DNA of 64,000 bases from assembly GCF_900111005.1 (NCBI RefSeq), contig NZ_FOFV01000026.1, positions 1 through 64,000 on the forward strand, in the 5' to 3' direction. A program made the position numbers and the translations under genes. The DNA is from Lentzea albida (GTDB taxonomy: Bacteria; Actinomycetota; Actinomycetes; Mycobacteriales; Pseudonocardiaceae). This document shows, in pieces, positions 23,754 to 33,066 of the stretch. The notes below the pieces were generated by a model, which was not told the DNA's origin, did not search any database, and saw nothing but the letters and a program-made list of their open reading frames with translations. Position 1 is the stretch's first letter. Each line of letters begins with the position of its first letter.

Positions 23754-26700
23754 ATGCCTCGCCCGGAAAAACCGCTCGACCCGTTCGCCGGGCCTGTTGA
23801 ACAGTTCGCGTTCGACCTGCGCAAGCTCCGCGAGAAAGCCGGCTCCCCCGGCTACCGCGAGCTCGGCAAGCTCAGCCACTACTCCGCCAGCACCCTCGCC
23901 GACGCCGCCCGCGGTCAGCGCCTCCCCTCCCTCGCCGTGGCGCTCGCGTTCGTCCGCGCCTGCGGAGGCGACGAGGACCTGTGGGAACAGCGCTGGCGCG
24001 AGATCGGCGAAAGCGACGCACAGCCCGAGAACGGCGTCTCCCCCTACGTAGGCCTCAAGGCGTTCACCGAGCACGACGCCGACCGCTTCTTCGGACGGGA
24101 ACGGCTCGTCGGCAAGCTGCTCGGCAAGCTGGAGCACGAAGACACCGTGCTCGTCGTCGGCGCCTCCGGCTCCGGCAAGTCGTCGCTGCTCAGGGCCGGT
24201 CTGCTGGCCCGCACCCCCGGCGAGCTGATCACCCCCGCCACGCACTCGCTCCCCCGGACCGAGGGCCTGCTGGTCGTCGACCAGTTCGAGGAGGTCTTCG
24301 CCCTCCCGCACCGCGACGAGTTCATCGCCGCCGTCACGGCACGCACCGGCAAGACCGTCATCGGCATGCGCGCCGACTTCTACGGCCACTGCGCCCGCTA
24401 CCCCGCCCTCGCGAAGGCCGTCGAGGACGCCCAGGTGCTCGTCGGCCCCATGACCACCGACGAGCTGCGCAAGGCCATCACCCAGCCCGCCGTCGAGGTC
24501 GGCTGCGCGCTCGAGACCGGACTCGTCGCCCGCCTCATCGCCGACGCCACCGGCGAACCGGGTGTGCTCCCCCACGTCAGCCACGCGCTCCTCGAGACGT
24601 GGCAACGCAAGCGCGGCAACACCCTCACGCTCACCAGCTACCACGAGAGCGGCGGCATCGCCCGCGCCATCGCGAACACCGCCGAACACGCGTTCACCGG
24701 CCTCGACGAGCAGCAGCAGGTCCAGGCACGCCAGGTGTTCCTGCGGCTCGTGAACCCCGGCGAGGGCACCGAGGACACCAAGCGGCGCGTCAAGCGCTCC
24801 GAGCTCGCGGCGGACGACGTCGTCGAGCACCTCGCCGGCGCACGCATCCTCACCGTCGACGACGACAGCGTCGAGATCAGCCACGAAGCCGTCATCCGCA
24901 GCTGGCCACGCCTCAAGGACTGGCTCGCCGAGGCACGCGACGACCTGCGCGTGCACCGCAGGCTCACCGCCGCCGCGGCCGACTGGGAGGCCCACGACCG
25001 CGACCCCGGTTCGCTCTACCGCGGCGTGCCGCTGACCCAGGCGAGCGACTGGGCCCAGCGCGAGCCGGCGGCGCTCAACGCCGCCGAGAAGGCGTTCCTC
25101 GACGCCAGCAAAGCCGCCGTCGAGCACAAGCAGGCCGTCGAGAAGCGCCGCACCACGAACCTGCGCCGGGTCGTCGCCCTCCTCGCGGTACTGCTGCTCG
25201 TGGCGACCTCAGCGTCCGTGTTCGCCGTGCGCGCCCAACGGCAGACGACCGAGCAACGCACCATCGCGCTCGCCCAGAAGGCCATCGCCGAGGCCAACGG
25301 CGTGCAGGCGCGCGATCCCGGGCTGGCGAGCCAGCTCCGCCTCGCGGCCTACCGCCTGACGGGGCTGCCCGCCGCACGCGACAGCCTGCTGAGCACGTTC
25401 GCCGGCCCCCAGGTCACGATCGCCAGGGGCCACGCGGAGTCCGTGGCGTTCGCCCTGTTCAGCCCGGACGGCAGGCTCATGGCCTCGGCCGCCGACGACA
25501 AGGCGCTGATCATCTGGGACGCCACCGACCGCTACCACCCCGTCGAGGTCGGCCGCACGCACGTCGGTGACGACGCCACGCACGGCATGGCGTTCAGCCC
25601 GGACAGCCGCACGGTCGCCACCGCGGGCTGGGACGGCTTCATCCGCCTGTTCGACGTCTCCAACCCCCGCAAGCCCGTCGAGAAGGCCCGCATCACGGGG
25701 CACAAGGGCCAGGTGCAGGAGGTCGAGTTCACCCCGGACGGCCGCACGCTCGTCAGCGCCGGTTCGGACGGGACCGTCCGGGTCTGGGACATCTCCGGCC
25801 CGGCGACCCCCGTGCGCACCATCCAGGCCCACGAGGACACGGTGCACGCCATCGCGCTGAACGCCGCGGGCACCACCGTCGCGTCGGTCTCCTGGGACGG
25901 CTCCGCCCGGCTCTGGGACCTCGCGACCGGGGAGAGGCTCTCCACGATCTCGTCGGTGCTGGGCGACGTCTCCTCCGACGGCATCGCCTTCTCCCCCACC
26001 GGCCTGCTCGCCACCGGCGGCGAGAACGACGGCGTGCGGATCTGGGACGCCAGCGACCCGCGCAACCCCGTGCTGCTCAGCGTCGCGCCCGGACACATCT
26101 TCTCCGTGCACACGATGGCGTTCTCCCCCGACGGCAGGTTCCTCGCCACCGGCGGCGGCGACAAGACCACCCGCCTGTGGGACGTCACCGAGCCGCGCGA
26201 CGTCCGCCTCGTGAGCACCATCTCGGGCCACACGGACATGGTCTGGTCGATCGCCTTCAGCGCCGACTCCCGGCAGATGGTCACCGCCACGACCGACGCC
26301 GAGGTCCGCGTGCTCGACGTCGCGAACCTCAACGCCGCGCGTCACCGCGAGACGGTCTGGAAGCTCGACTACGACCTGGCCGGGAAGTTCCTGACCACCG
26401 TGTCCTCCGACGGCGACATCAAGCTGTGGACCCAGCAGGACCGCCACGTCGAGCTCGCGTCCGACCTGCCGCAGCTCCCCGCGACCGAGCAGTCGGCCAC
26501 CGTGGACGTCCACCCCGGCGGCAAGCTGCTGTTCGGCTCGACCTACACCGCAGGCGTCCTGTGGGACGTCAGCGACCCCTCGCGGCCGCGAGAGCTCAGC
26601 AGGGCGATCACCGGCGCCCAGGCCATCGAGTCCGCGACGTTCAGCCACGACGGCACCACGCTCGCGGTCGCCGAGAAGAACGGCGTCGTGGGGCTCTGGA

Positions 26701-27389
26701 AGATCACCGATCCCGCGAACCCGGTGAAGACGGGCAGCTTCGCGGTGCCCACGGCGGACACCGTGTGGCAGATCGAGTTCTCCCAGGACGACCGGACGCT
26801 CGTGGTCGCGAACGGCACCCGCGAACTCCAACTGTGGGACGTGAGCGACCACGGCTCTCCCCGCGCGCACCCGCCGCTGCGCACCGACGACAACCCCGAC
26901 CCGATCCGCCGCGGCGGGCAGGCCGGGCGGCAGGAGGTCATGTCGGTGGTCATCCACGGCACGGTCATGGCGTTCGCGAACAAGGACAGCAGCGGTGCCC
27001 TGTACGACATCAGCGATCCCGCCCACCCACGTGAGCTGGGAACGCTTCCCAACGACGGCGGGCCGCTGCAGCGCCTCGCCTTCTCCCCTGACGGCACCCT
27101 TCTCGCAGCCGGCACGACCGACGACGTGATCCGCGTGTGGACCGTGAGCGATCCCCGGAACCCCCAGCTCCGGGCAGTGCTGCACGGTCACACCGAGCGG
27201 GTGTGGGGTGTGGCCTTCGCACCGGACAACCGCACTCTGGCGACCACCGGCGCCGACCGCACCGTCCGAGTCTGGGACATCGACGTGGAAGCCACAGCGG
27301 CCCGCGTGTGTGCGACTACGACGGCGCACCTGTCCACTCGTCATTGGGAGCAATACTTCCCCGGCGTCGAACCGAGGCCTCTCTGCTGA
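23754..27389 (+). CDS. HTH-nSTAND NTPase with transmembrane segment and WD40 beta-propellers
   Basis: The product has 1211 residues. Order of parts: an XRE-like HTH (about 15-80, LGKLSHYSASTLADAARGQR); an nSTAND1 NTPase with Walker A GASGSGKSS (136-144) and Walker B LLVVDQFEE (172-180); winged-helix/helical region with SHEAVIRSWPRL; one transmembrane helix (about 473-492); then roughly 12-14 WD40 blades (FSPDGRLMASAADDKALIIWD and similar) to the end. STAND proteins are signal-responsive switches; here the propeller would lie outside if the membrane helix is used as a single span. No signal peptide. ATG 23754 follows element B by 36 bases. Role is unknown; related architectures occur in signalling, conflict and developmental systems. 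Confidence 0.88.
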   Translation: MPRPEKPLDPFAGPVEQFAFDLRKLREKAGSPGYRELGKLSHYSASTLADAARGQRLPSLAVALAFVRACGGDEDLWEQRWREIGESDAQPENGVSPYVGLKAFTEHDADRFFGRERLVGKLLGKLEHEDTVLVVGASGSGKSSLLRAGLLARTPGELITPATHSLPRTEGLLVVDQFEEVFALPHRDEFIAAVTARTGKTVIGMRADFYGHCARYPALAKAVEDAQVLVGPMTTDELRKAITQPAVEVGCALETGLVARLIADATGEPGVLPHVSHALLETWQRKRGNTLTLTSYHESGGIARAIANTAEHAFTGLDEQQQVQARQVFLRLVNPGEGTEDTKRRVKRSELAADDVVEHLAGARILTVDDDSVEISHEAVIRSWPRLKDWLAEARDDLRVHRRLTAAAADWEAHDRDPGSLYRGVPLTQASDWAQREPAALNAAEKAFLDASKAAVEHKQAVEKRRTTNLRRVVALLAVLLLVATSASVFAVRAQRQTTEQRTIALAQKAIAEANGVQARDPGLASQLRLAAYRLTGLPAARDSLLSTFAGPQVTIARGHAESVAFALFSPDGRLMASAADDKALIIWDATDRYHPVEVGRTHVGDDATHGMAFSPDSRTVATAGWDGFIRLFDVSNPRKPVEKARITGHKGQVQEVEFTPDGRTLVSAGSDGTVRVWDISGPATPVRTIQAHEDTVHAIALNAAGTTVASVSWDGSARLWDLATGERLSTISSVLGDVSSDGIAFSPTGLLATGGENDGVRIWDASDPRNPVLLSVAPGHIFSVHTMAFSPDGRFLATGGGDKTTRLWDVTEPRDVRLVSTISGHTDMVWSIAFSADSRQMVTATTDAEVRVLDVANLNAARHRETVWKLDYDLAGKFLTTVSSDGDIKLWTQQDRHVELASDLPQLPATEQSATVDVHPGGKLLFGSTYTAGVLWDVSDPSRPRELSRAITGAQAIESATFSHDGTTLAVAEKNGVVGLWKITDPANPVKTGSFAVPTADTVWQIEFSQDDRTLVVANGTRELQLWDVSDHGSPRAHPPLRTDDNPDPIRRGGQAGRQEVMSVVIHGTVMAFANKDSSGALYDISDPAHPRELGTLPNDGGPLQRLAFSPDGTLLAAGTTDDVIRVWTVSDPRNPQLRAVLHGHTERVWGVAFAPDNRTLATTGADRTVRVWDIDVEATAARVCATTTAHLSTRHWEQYFPGVEPRPLC

Positions 27390-27511
27390 ACAAACCCCCC
27401 ACCTTTCCTCTCCACCGCATTTGTACTGGGAAAACGTTGTGCGGTGTCGATGTCCGGGCGCCGTACAACAACTTTCACGCAACGCGGCGGGCCGAGCGCA
27501 GGAAGGTGACT

Positions 27512-27537
27512 CTTCAGTCAACACTGAAGTAATAAAA
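27512..27537 (+). promoter_or_regulatory. Shared 21-nt upstream element, copy C, with embedded inverted repeat
   Basis: GTCAACACTGAAG (27517-27529) is identical to copy B over 13 bases, then TAATAAAA. In this copy the left side completes a perfect inverted repeat CTTCAGT-CAAC-ACTGAAG (27512-27529), suggesting a dimeric regulator site next to a TAATAA -10. It lies 40 bases upstream of the next start codon. Confidence 0.65.
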
Positions 27538-27576
27538 TTCACCGAACTGGTTGTCGATGTGATCAGATTCTGGGTC

Positions 27577-28020
27577 ATGGAGCTCGTGCCGCACGAAGTC
27601 GGGGTCGCTCACAGCGCACTGCCGCACGACGAAACGTCCGCCCGTGCCCTGCTCGCCGATGCGGCGGCGCAGGGCCTGCACACCGTTGTCGTCACCGCCG
27701 AGGAGGGTGACGAACGCGCTCTCACCGTGTTGCGCGAACTGCGCGCGGAATGGCACACGGAGGACGGCAAGGTCACCGCCCAACTGGACACGGACGCCGA
27801 GGGCCAGCTGGCGCACCTGTGGGCGTTGCCGGAGGAGGGCAGGGCCGCGTGGCTCGCCGCGTTCCCCCGCCACGACGACCCGAACTGGTGGATGCACCGC
27901 CTGCTCGTCCTCAACCACCACCCGGAGTGGGCGCCGCTCAAGGACTGGCTGGTCGACGAGCACGTCCGGTTGTTCGGCCGGCCGCCGGGCAGGCGCCGCT
28001 CTAGCGCGGCAGGCCGCTGA
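27577..28020 (+). CDS. Hypothetical protein sharing the upstream element of the nSTAND gene
   Basis: The 147-residue acidic soluble protein starts MELVPHEVGVAHSALPHDE and includes LHTVVVTAEEGDERALTVLRELRAEW and PRHDDPNWWMHRLLVLNHHPEWAPLKDWLVDEHVRLFG. No named family is recognised. GTG at 27559 is a possible in-frame start. It has its own copy of the element found before the lipoprotein and nSTAND genes, so all three may answer one regulator. The last 20 bases overlap the convergent membrane-protein gene. Confidence 0.7.
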   Translation: MELVPHEVGVAHSALPHDETSARALLADAAAQGLHTVVVTAEEGDERALTVLRELRAEWHTEDGKVTAQLDTDAEGQLAHLWALPEEGRAAWLAAFPRHDDPNWWMHRLLVLNHHPEWAPLKDWLVDEHVRLFGRPPGRRRSSAAGR

Positions 28021-29098
28021 AGTCCGGTTGGGTGAAGCGCTGGATCCAGGGGATCGGGTCCTCCTCCGGGACGTCCCGGTCCGGCTGGACGGCGGCGAAC
28101 GTCAGCACCGGCACGCGCGGCACACCGACCGCGATCACGTCGTCGTGCGTGCCGGCGATCCACATGACACCCGTGTCCGCGATGTTCGCGATCACGTTCA
28201 GGTCCGGCAGCACGAACTGCACCAGCGCGAGCCCGCCCGGCATCTCCGCCAGGCCGGCGACGTGCTGGTTGGGTTGCCACGGGAACAGCGTGACCGTCAC
28301 CGGTGTCCACTGCGCCGAGTTGTCCACGGCCGTGACGGCGTCGCGGTACCAGCCGCTGATCTCGACCGACGTATGGACGCCGAGCAGTCCCACCACCAGC
28401 ACGAGCGCGCCGACGACGAGCCCGGCCGGTGCGGACGGGACCAGGCTCAGCAGCACCACCGCCGCGCCGAAGGCCGCAGGAACGGCCGACCACAGCCACG
28501 CCCGCACTCCCCACCGCATGCCCCGGTAGGCCTTCGCGGTCGCCGGGTCGTCGAGCGGTCGGCCGAGGGGCCGCTCGACCCGTTCGCGCACCGGGTGCTC
28601 GTCCCCGCCCCTGTCGACCTTGGCGTTCTCCATCTTCGCGAACCCGGCGACGCGCACGACGGCCCTGCCACCGGCGTCCGGGCCGCAGACGAACACCTCC
28701 TGCCGTTCGAGCGCCATGTCCGGGAAGTCCTCGAACCAGCCCCGGAGCACCACCCCGTCGTCGAGCAGCAGCCGGTCGGTCCCGTCGTCGTGCTTCTCCG
28801 CCACCCGCACCGCGACCCGCCGCCACGGCTGTTCCAGCAGGCCACGCCGCTCGGCCCTGGTCTCCGCGCGGTACATCAGCGGCCCCAGCCCGCACAGGAC
28901 GGCGACCAGCGCCAGGACGACGAGCGCGCCGATGTTGCCCGGCGCCGGAGGCAGCAGCCAGCACGTCACCGCGCCCGCTCCCGCCACGACCGCGATGCCG
29001 CCGAGCGCCTTCGCGCCCCAGCGCAGGTCCTGCAGGATGAGGCCGGTGGACCAGTCGTCCTTCGCGGGCACGTCGGTCCGCGGCTCCAGGTACTGCAC
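28001..29098 (-). CDS. Membrane protein of unknown function
   Basis: The 365-residue protein has two pairs of hydrophobic segments: GGIAVVAGAGAVTCWLL and GALVVLALVAVLCGLGPLMY near the N-terminus, then LWSAVPAAFGAAVVLLSL and GLVVGALVLVVGLLGV past the middle. A soluble domain lies between and a C-terminal soluble domain follows (PVTVTLFPWQPNQHVAGL, GVMWIAGTHDDVIAVG). No family is recognised. GTG 29098 lies 11 bases after the hydrolase stop and follows GGGGGAC, so the two are cotranscribed. Confidence 0.75.
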   Translation of the reverse strand: MQYLEPRTDVPAKDDWSTGLILQDLRWGAKALGGIAVVAGAGAVTCWLLPPAPGNIGALVVLALVAVLCGLGPLMYRAETRAERRGLLEQPWRRVAVRVAEKHDDGTDRLLLDDGVVLRGWFEDFPDMALERQEVFVCGPDAGGRAVVRVAGFAKMENAKVDRGGDEHPVRERVERPLGRPLDDPATAKAYRGMRWGVRAWLWSAVPAAFGAAVVLLSLVPSAPAGLVVGALVLVVGLLGVHTSVEISGWYRDAVTAVDNSAQWTPVTVTLFPWQPNQHVAGLAEMPGGLALVQFVLPDLNVIANIADTGVMWIAGTHDDVIAVGVPRVPVLTFAAVQPDRDVPEEDPIPWIQRFTQPDFSGLPR

Positions 29099-29109
29099 CG
29101 GTCCCCCAG

Positions 29110-29943
29110 CTATGCCTTCGCGGCCACCTCGCGGATCAGGTTCGCGAGCTCCGCCGGTCGTTCCAACGGGAGCATATGTCCGGCGTCGGCCAGGACGACC
29201 GACGTTCCGCCGAACTTCACGGCGTCGGCCTCGGGCACCAGCCGGTCCTCGTCCCCCACCACCGCGACGACGGCCTTCTCCTGGGCGACCATCAGCCCGG
29301 CCTCGCGGTCGTAGCGGTCCACGGCGGGCCGGAACAGCGCGACCGTCTCCGGCCAGTGTCCCCAGACCATGTCCGCGGTGAGCTCCACGTCCTCGTCGGA
29401 GGGCTCGTCGCCGAAGAGCCACCACCGCAGCCCCGCGGTCTTGGCGGGCTCGATCTTCTCCCGCACGGCCCGCACGATCGGCCCGAAGGCCCGTTCCAGC
29501 TCCCGCACGAGCTTGCCGACGGCCTTGGGCCACGCCAGCGTCGTCTCGGACACGCCGCTCGCCGCCATCGACACGAACACGGTGCCGAGCACCCGCTGCC
29601 GGAACAGCCGCGGCCGCCGTTCGGCCATCGCAAGCGCCGCCATCGCGCCCATCGAGTGCCCGGCGATCACCACGTGGCCCTGCGGCACGGCCCGTTCGAC
29701 GAGCTCGCCGAGGTCCTCCCCCAGCTGCTCGATCGTCGCCGTCTCCTTCGACGCCGCCGCCGAGCCGCCGTGGCCGCGGTGGTCGTAGGCGATGACCTGG
29801 AACTCCCCGCTCAGGTGCTCGACGACCTTGTGCCAGCTGCGGTGGTCGAGCGCGTAGCCGTGCGCGAGCACGATCGTCACCGGTGCCTCCGGGTCACCCG
29901 CGCGCACCACGTTGAGCTCGGTCCCGTCCTCCAGCAGCACCAT
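29110..29943 (-). CDS. Alpha/beta hydrolase fold protein
   Basis: This 277-residue classical alpha/beta hydrolase has HGYALDHRSW (oxyanion hole), GHSMG nucleophile elbow, an acid in GDEDRLVPEADA and the catalytic His in DAGHMLPLERP. It resembles haloperoxidase-like and lipase-like esterases; substrate is unknown. ATG 29943 is preferred to the longer frame because AAAGGAC lies upstream and the family fold begins at LEDGTELNVVRAG. It is the first gene of a pair with the membrane protein and lies 64 bases downstream of the SDR gene. Confidence 0.87.
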   Translation of the reverse strand: MVLLEDGTELNVVRAGDPEAPVTIVLAHGYALDHRSWHKVVEHLSGEFQVIAYDHRGHGGSAAASKETATIEQLGEDLGELVERAVPQGHVVIAGHSMGAMAALAMAERRPRLFRQRVLGTVFVSMAASGVSETTLAWPKAVGKLVRELERAFGPIVRAVREKIEPAKTAGLRWWLFGDEPSDEDVELTADMVWGHWPETVALFRPAVDRYDREAGLMVAQEKAVVAVVGDEDRLVPEADAVKFGGTSVVLADAGHMLPLERPAELANLIREVAAKA

Positions 29944-30007
29944 GCGCAGTCCTTTCGCCGTGGTCGTCTTGTTCGTCCTAACGAGACAACCCGGTTCCGG
30001 ACACGCC

Positions 30008-30793
30008 CTATCCGCTGCCGAGCACCACCTGCGGCGGTATCTGCCCGCCACCGACCCCCGGCACACCGCGGAAGTGGTACGGCGACGCCTTCCCTCCCGG
30101 CTGGATGACCCAGGCCTCCCCCGGCTTCCCGTCGGCCAGCACGGACTGGAACGCCTCGGCGACGTCCGACGGCGTCAGCAGCGGGAACGCGACCGCGTCG
30201 AACTCCTCCTTCGCCGCGCCCAGCAGCAACGTGTCGACGAAACCCGGGCACAGGGCGGAGACCGTGATGCCCTCCCCCGCCACGGCCTGGCCCGCCGCCC
30301 GCGCGTACCCGACCACCGCGTGCTTGGTCAGCGTGTAGAGCGGGTCGGAGGACATCGCGGTGAGACCGGCCAGCGACGCGGTGATCACGATCTTCCCGCC
30401 GCCGCGGCGCCGCAACGCCGGGACGGCCGCGCAGACGCCGTACACGACGTGGTCGACGTTGACGCCGACCAGCTTGCGGTAGCGGGCGAGGTCCAGGGCG
30501 GCCACCCCGGGCTGGCCACCTCCGATCCCGGCGTTGAGGTGCACGACGTCGAGGCGTCCGAGCTCCTTCTCGACCTGCTCCACGACCGCGGGCATGGTCG
30601 CGGGATCGGTGACGTCTCCCGCGATGGCGATGCCGTCCACGGCGGAGGCGATCCGGTGCGCGCCGGCGGCGTCGAGGTCGACGACCGCCACGCGCGCACC
30701 GAGTTTCGCGAGCCGTCGCACCACCGCGGCGCCGATCCCGCCCGCCCCGCCGGTGACCAGGGCGACCTGACCGGTCAGATCCACTGTGGACAC
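30008..30793 (-). CDS. Short-chain dehydrogenase/reductase (SDR)
   Basis: This 261-residue classical SDR has the cofactor loop TGGAGGIG (14-21), the LNAG motif, catalytic Ser in VITASLAGL, and Tyr/Lys in YTLTKHAVVGYARA. It should oxidise an alcohol or reduce a carbonyl with NAD(P); substrate is unknown. The C-terminus (PPQVVLGSG) is Gly/Pro rich. GTG 30793 is preceded by GAGGAGG at 6 nt. Its start lies 11 bases after the stop of the M20 peptidase gene, so the two form an operon. Confidence 0.92.
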   Translation of the reverse strand: MSTVDLTGQVALVTGGAGGIGAAVVRRLAKLGARVAVVDLDAAGAHRIASAVDGIAIAGDVTDPATMPAVVEQVEKELGRLDVVHLNAGIGGGQPGVAALDLARYRKLVGVNVDHVVYGVCAAVPALRRRGGGKIVITASLAGLTAMSSDPLYTLTKHAVVGYARAAGQAVAGEGITVSALCPGFVDTLLLGAAKEEFDAVAFPLLTPSDVAEAFQSVLADGKPGEAWVIQPGGKASPYHFRGVPGVGGGQIPPQVVLGSG

Positions 30794-30803
30794 GACGGCC
30801 TCC

Positions 30804-32129
30804 TCAGCTGTTGCGCAGGAAACGGTCCAGCACGCGAACACCGAACTTAAGGGCGTCGACGGGCACCCGCTCGTCCACACCGTGGAAGAGCCCGGAGAAG
30901 TCCAGGTCGGCGGGCAGCCTCAGCGGCGCGAAGCCGAAGTTGCGGATGCCGAGCTGCTGGAACGACTTGGCGTCCGTGCCGCCGGAGAGCATGTACGGCA
31001 GCACGCGGGCGCCGGGGTCCTCGGCGGTGATCGAGGCCGTCATCGCGTCCACCAGGGCGCCGTCGAACGTCGTCTCGACCGGCGGCAGGCCGACCCACTC
31101 GCGTTCCACGTCCGGTCCGAGCAGCTCGGCGAGCTCGCGGTCGAACGCCTCCTCGCGGCCCGGCAGGATGCGGCAGTCCACAGTGGCCTCGGCCGTGGAC
31201 GGGATGACGTTCGCCTTGTAGCCGGCGGAGAGCATCGTCGGGTTGGCCGTGTCGCGCAGCGTCGCGCCGATCATCCGCGACAGCGCGCCGAGCTTGCCGA
31301 TCGAGCCCTCGACGTCGTCGTCGGGGAACTCGAGGCCGGTGATCTCGGTGACGCCGTCGAGGAACTCGCGCACCGACGGCCGGATGATCAGCGGCCACTG
31401 GTGCTGGTCGAGCTTCGTGACGGCGGCGGCGAGCTTCGCCACGGCGTTGTCTCGGTGGATCATGCTGCCGTGGCCCGCGGTGCCCTTGACCCGCAGCTTG
31501 AGCCAGCGGATGCCCTTCTCCGCGGTCTCGACGAGGTACGCGCGGACGTCATCCTTGAGGGTGATCGAGAAGCCGCCCACCTCGCTGATCGCCTCGGTGA
31601 CGCCCTCGAACAGCTCGGGCCGGTTCTCCACCAGCCACTTGGCGCCGTAGAGGCCGCCCGCCTCCTCGTCGGCGAGGAAGGCGAACACGATGTCGCGCGG
31701 CGGCACGACGTTCTCGCGCTTGAAGTGCCGCGCCAGGGCCAGCGTCATGCCGACCATGTCCTTCATGTCGACCGCGCCGCGGCCCCAGACGTACCCGTCC
31801 TGCACGGCACCGGAGAATGGGTGCACCGACCACTCGGAGGCGTCGGCGGGCACGACGTCGAGGTGGCCGTGGACCAGGAGCGCCCCGCGGCTCGGGTCGG
31901 CGCCCTGCAGGCGGGCGACGACGTTGCCACGGCCCTTCGCCCCGGACTCGACGTACGTGGTCTCGTAGCCGACCTCGGACAGCTTCTCGGCCACCCACTC
32001 GGCGGCCGCGCGCTCCCCCACCACCGTCGCGGGGTCACCCGTGTTGGTCGTGTCGATCCTGATCAGCTCGCTGACCAGCGTGACGGCCTCGTCTTCGGCC
32101 AGTGCCAGTGCGTTCCCCGTTGTGCTCAC
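30804..32129 (-). CDS. M20 family metallopeptidase (ArgE/DapE/ACY1-like)
   Basis: The 441-residue di-zinc hydrolase has a first metal ligand in LLVHGHLDVVP (His89, with Asp91), bridging Asp121 in GAVDMKDM, and general base/ligand Glu in FLADEEAGG (155-156). A dimerisation insert contains KGTAGHGSMIHRDNAV. C-terminal metal ligand His lies in GLFHGVDERV. These enzymes hydrolyse N-acyl amino acids or dipeptides. GTG start at 32129. It is upstream of and probably cotranscribed with the SDR. Confidence 0.93.
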   Translation of the reverse strand: MSTTGNALALAEDEAVTLVSELIRIDTTNTGDPATVVGERAAAEWVAEKLSEVGYETTYVESGAKGRGNVVARLQGADPSRGALLVHGHLDVVPADASEWSVHPFSGAVQDGYVWGRGAVDMKDMVGMTLALARHFKRENVVPPRDIVFAFLADEEAGGLYGAKWLVENRPELFEGVTEAISEVGGFSITLKDDVRAYLVETAEKGIRWLKLRVKGTAGHGSMIHRDNAVAKLAAAVTKLDQHQWPLIIRPSVREFLDGVTEITGLEFPDDDVEGSIGKLGALSRMIGATLRDTANPTMLSAGYKANVIPSTAEATVDCRILPGREEAFDRELAELLGPDVEREWVGLPPVETTFDGALVDAMTASITAEDPGARVLPYMLSGGTDAKSFQQLGIRNFGFAPLRLPADLDFSGLFHGVDERVPVDALKFGVRVLDRFLRNS

Positions 32130-32148
32130 CCCGTCTTCCTACCATCCG

Positions 32149-33048
32149 TCAGAACACGGACCAGCCCGTGAGAGTGGTGAAACGGTCCAGCGCGTCGACT
32201 CCCGCGACGGAGTTGCCGCGCGCGTCCAATCCTGGACTCCACACGCAGATCGCGCACCTCCCCGGCACGACGGCGATGATGCCGCCGCCGACGCCGCTCT
32301 TGCCGGGCAGTCCGACGCGGTAGGCGAACTGCCCGGCGGCGTCGTAGGTGCCGCACGTGAGCATGACCGCGTTGACGCGCTTGGCCCCGCTGACGTCCAG
32401 CAGCCGCGTGCCGTCGTTGCGGACTCCGTGGCGGGCGAGGAACAGGGTGGCCTTGGCGAGGTCGGCGCAGCTCATCGCGATCGAGCACTGCCGCACGTAC
32501 TCGTGCACCACGACGTCGACCGGGTTGCGCATGTTGCCGTAGGAGGCCATGAAGTGCGCGAGCGCGCGGTTGCGGTCGCTGTGGTCGAGCTCGGACTTCA
32601 CGACCTCGGGGTCGATCGTGATCGCGGGGTTGCCGCTCTCCTGCCTGAGGAAGCCGAGGAGGCGGTCGGAGGCGCCGAGACCGAGGTGGTCGGTGACGAC
32701 GACGGCGCCCGCGTTGATGAACGGGTTGCGCGGGACGCCCTGCTCGGTCTCGAGCTGCACCAGCGAGTTGAACGGGGACCCGGACGGCTCGCGGCCGACG
32801 CGGGTCCACACGTCGTCGTTCTCGGCGAGGGCCAGAGCGAGCGTGAACACCTTGGAGATGCTCTGGATCGAGAACGGCCTGTCGTGCTGCCCCGCGCGGA
32901 AGACCTCGCCGTCGAGTGTCGCGACGGCGAGGCCGAAGGCGTGCGGATCGGTCCTGGCCAGCGCCGGGATGTAGTCGGCCACGGCGCCGCCGGGCTTCAC
33001 CTCGGCGGCGATGCGGTCCACCAGCTGCTGGAGCTCCATGGCCGCCAT
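32149..33048 (-). CDS. glsA: Glutaminase A
   Basis: This 299-residue beta-lactamase-fold glutaminase has a catalytic Ser63/Lys66 pair in SIQSISK, NPFINAGAVV, a Tyr-containing MASYGNMRNPVDVV, and the SGVGGGIIAVVPG loop of the family. It hydrolyses glutamine to glutamate and ammonia. ATG 33048 (MAAMEL) is taken; ATG 33039 is equally possible. It lies 19 bases upstream of the M20 gene on the same strand and may be cotranscribed with it. Confidence 0.95.
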   Translation of the reverse strand: MAAMELQQLVDRIAAEVKPGGAVADYIPALARTDPHAFGLAVATLDGEVFRAGQHDRPFSIQSISKVFTLALALAENDDVWTRVGREPSGSPFNSLVQLETEQGVPRNPFINAGAVVVTDHLGLGASDRLLGFLRQESGNPAITIDPEVVKSELDHSDRNRALAHFMASYGNMRNPVDVVVHEYVRQCSIAMSCADLAKATLFLARHGVRNDGTRLLDVSGAKRVNAVMLTCGTYDAAGQFAYRVGLPGKSGVGGGIIAVVPGRCAICVWSPGLDARGNSVAGVDALDRFTTLTGWSVF

Positions 33049-33066
33049 CCCATCACGGGACGGGTG

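Noticed and set aside
20998..27537. ECF-type promoter reading of the shared element (AAC -35, CGTC -10)
   Set aside because: The bases 16-17 nt after AAC are not conserved among the three copies.
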